From a virus: a stretch of 64,000 nt of DNA. This document shows, one piece after another, positions 63,774 to 64,000 of the stretch (the stretch's first letter is position 1; every line of letters begins with the position of its first letter). A program made the translations under genes and the position numbers. The notes beneath the pieces are model-generated. The model saw nothing but the letters and a program-made list of their open reading frames with translations. It had not been told where the DNA came from and ran no database searches. The stretch lies in the IMG/VR virus record IMGVR_UViG_3300021602_000008, positions 1 to 64,000 of that record; one strand, given 5' to 3'.

Positions 63774-64000
63774 TTATTTAAGAAGCGTATCCGAAATTAT
63801 TTCCCGATATTCTTCAAGTAAGTTTAATTGGGTTAATTTTCTTTTATAAATAAAGTCAAGTAACCAATGTTCATCAGTTATGAATGAAAACATCCCCCAA
63901 TTAGTTTTGTGTTCATTTCTTCGATAAGCCTTATTCATTTCATCTCTCGAATATTCAATTGACTTATCAATTTCTTCAAGTTTTATTCTTAGCTGGTCTT
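63774..64000 (-). CDS. C-terminal part of a hypothetical gene (cut by window edge)
   Basis: The minus-strand frame is open from the window edge to a TAA at 63774-63776 and encodes 74 visible residues. It is helical and charged (LRIKLEEIDKSIEYSRDEM; KRKLTQLNLLEEYREII) with an aromatic centre (NWGMFSFITDEHWLLDFIY). The codon use is more like the Ala-repeat gene than the phage core genes. It is separated from the phage operon by the attC-like element. The product family is unknown. Confidence 0.6.
   Translation of the reverse strand, partial: DQLRIKLEEIDKSIEYSRDEMNKAYRRNEHKTNWGMFSFITDEHWLLDFIYKRKLTQLNLLEEYREIISDTLLK

Noticed and set aside
1-64000. Stop-codon reassignment, as in some crAss-like phages
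   Set aside because: TAA, TGA and TAG all end recognisable genes (for example TAG at 51537 and 52470), and the large genes are intact under the standard code.
1-64000. tRNA genes or other structured RNA genes
   Set aside because: Gaps between genes are short, and I saw no cloverleaf-like sequence or CCA-proximal motif by eye. A covariance scan was not possible.

Overview
The window reads as 64 kb from the inside of a tailed-phage genome, most likely a crAss-like (Crassvirales-type) short-tailed phage of a Bacteroidota host. Four things support this. The block TerL - portal - scaffold - major capsid protein - connectors - 1294-aa tail hub/nozzle-like protein - giant ejected proteins runs on one strand. 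The giant protein carries a DYDID (DxDxD) motif of the kind known from crAss-like virion RNA polymerases. Genes start behind A-rich leaders that mostly lack Shine-Dalgarno sequences. Several -7 boxes of the Bacteroidota type TAnnTTTG are present. All three stop codons are used as stops, so the code is standard. No tRNA, CRISPR array, integrase or insertion sequence was found. The assignment rests on motifs and gene order, not on a database search. The genome continues past both edges, because each edge cuts a gene.

Layout. Positions 1-5.2 kb (+) hold the end of an upstream gene, a RusA-type Holliday junction resolvase, small unknown genes, a first set of appendage/fibre-like proteins and small membrane or regulatory-size proteins. 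Positions 5.2-18.3 kb (+) are the packaging and head module: terminase large subunit, portal, a Gly/Asn-rich unknown, scaffold-like protein, major capsid protein, connector/ring-like proteins and a cysteine-rich structural protein. Positions 18.3-47.8 kb (+) hold the tail hub and the probable ejected cargo: proteins of 1294, 1247 and 653 aa, then one uninterrupted 6603-codon gene. That gene combines hydrophobic Gly-rich segments, a complete SF1 helicase motif set, a DxDxD polymerase-type motif and an HExxH zincin. Positions 47.8-56.4 kb (+) hold a second appendage module (Cys-rich Ig-like protein, tail-collar protein, collagen-like fibre with GTN repeats), with an M15 peptidase/holin lysis pair inside it and a small DUF5856-like helical protein at the end.

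At 56.4-56.55 kb a hairpin terminator separates convergent transcription units. Positions 56.5-64 kb (-) are a tightly packed replication/accessory operon: a small Cys-containing protein, a DnaA C-terminal-domain protein, a Cas4/RecB-like nuclease with Fe-S type cysteines, a DnaG-like primase, a VWA protein, its MoxR-type AAA+ partner, an unknown, and an alanine-repeat (Imm-5-like) protein. Beyond this lies an attC-like inverted repeat immediately after the stop of a gene cut by the window edge.

A plausible working model is as follows. The minus operon initiates and primes replication and remodels a complex through MoxR/VWA. The plus strand builds the particle. The giant protein is packaged and ejected so that its polymerase and helicase act on incoming DNA, while the zincin or a host protease matures it. 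The most unusual points are the fusion of all giant-protein activities in one 6603-aa chain, the repeated KKSLYS modules in the 1247-aa protein, recent small duplications that changed gene ends in the minus operon, and the attC-like element at the right edge.
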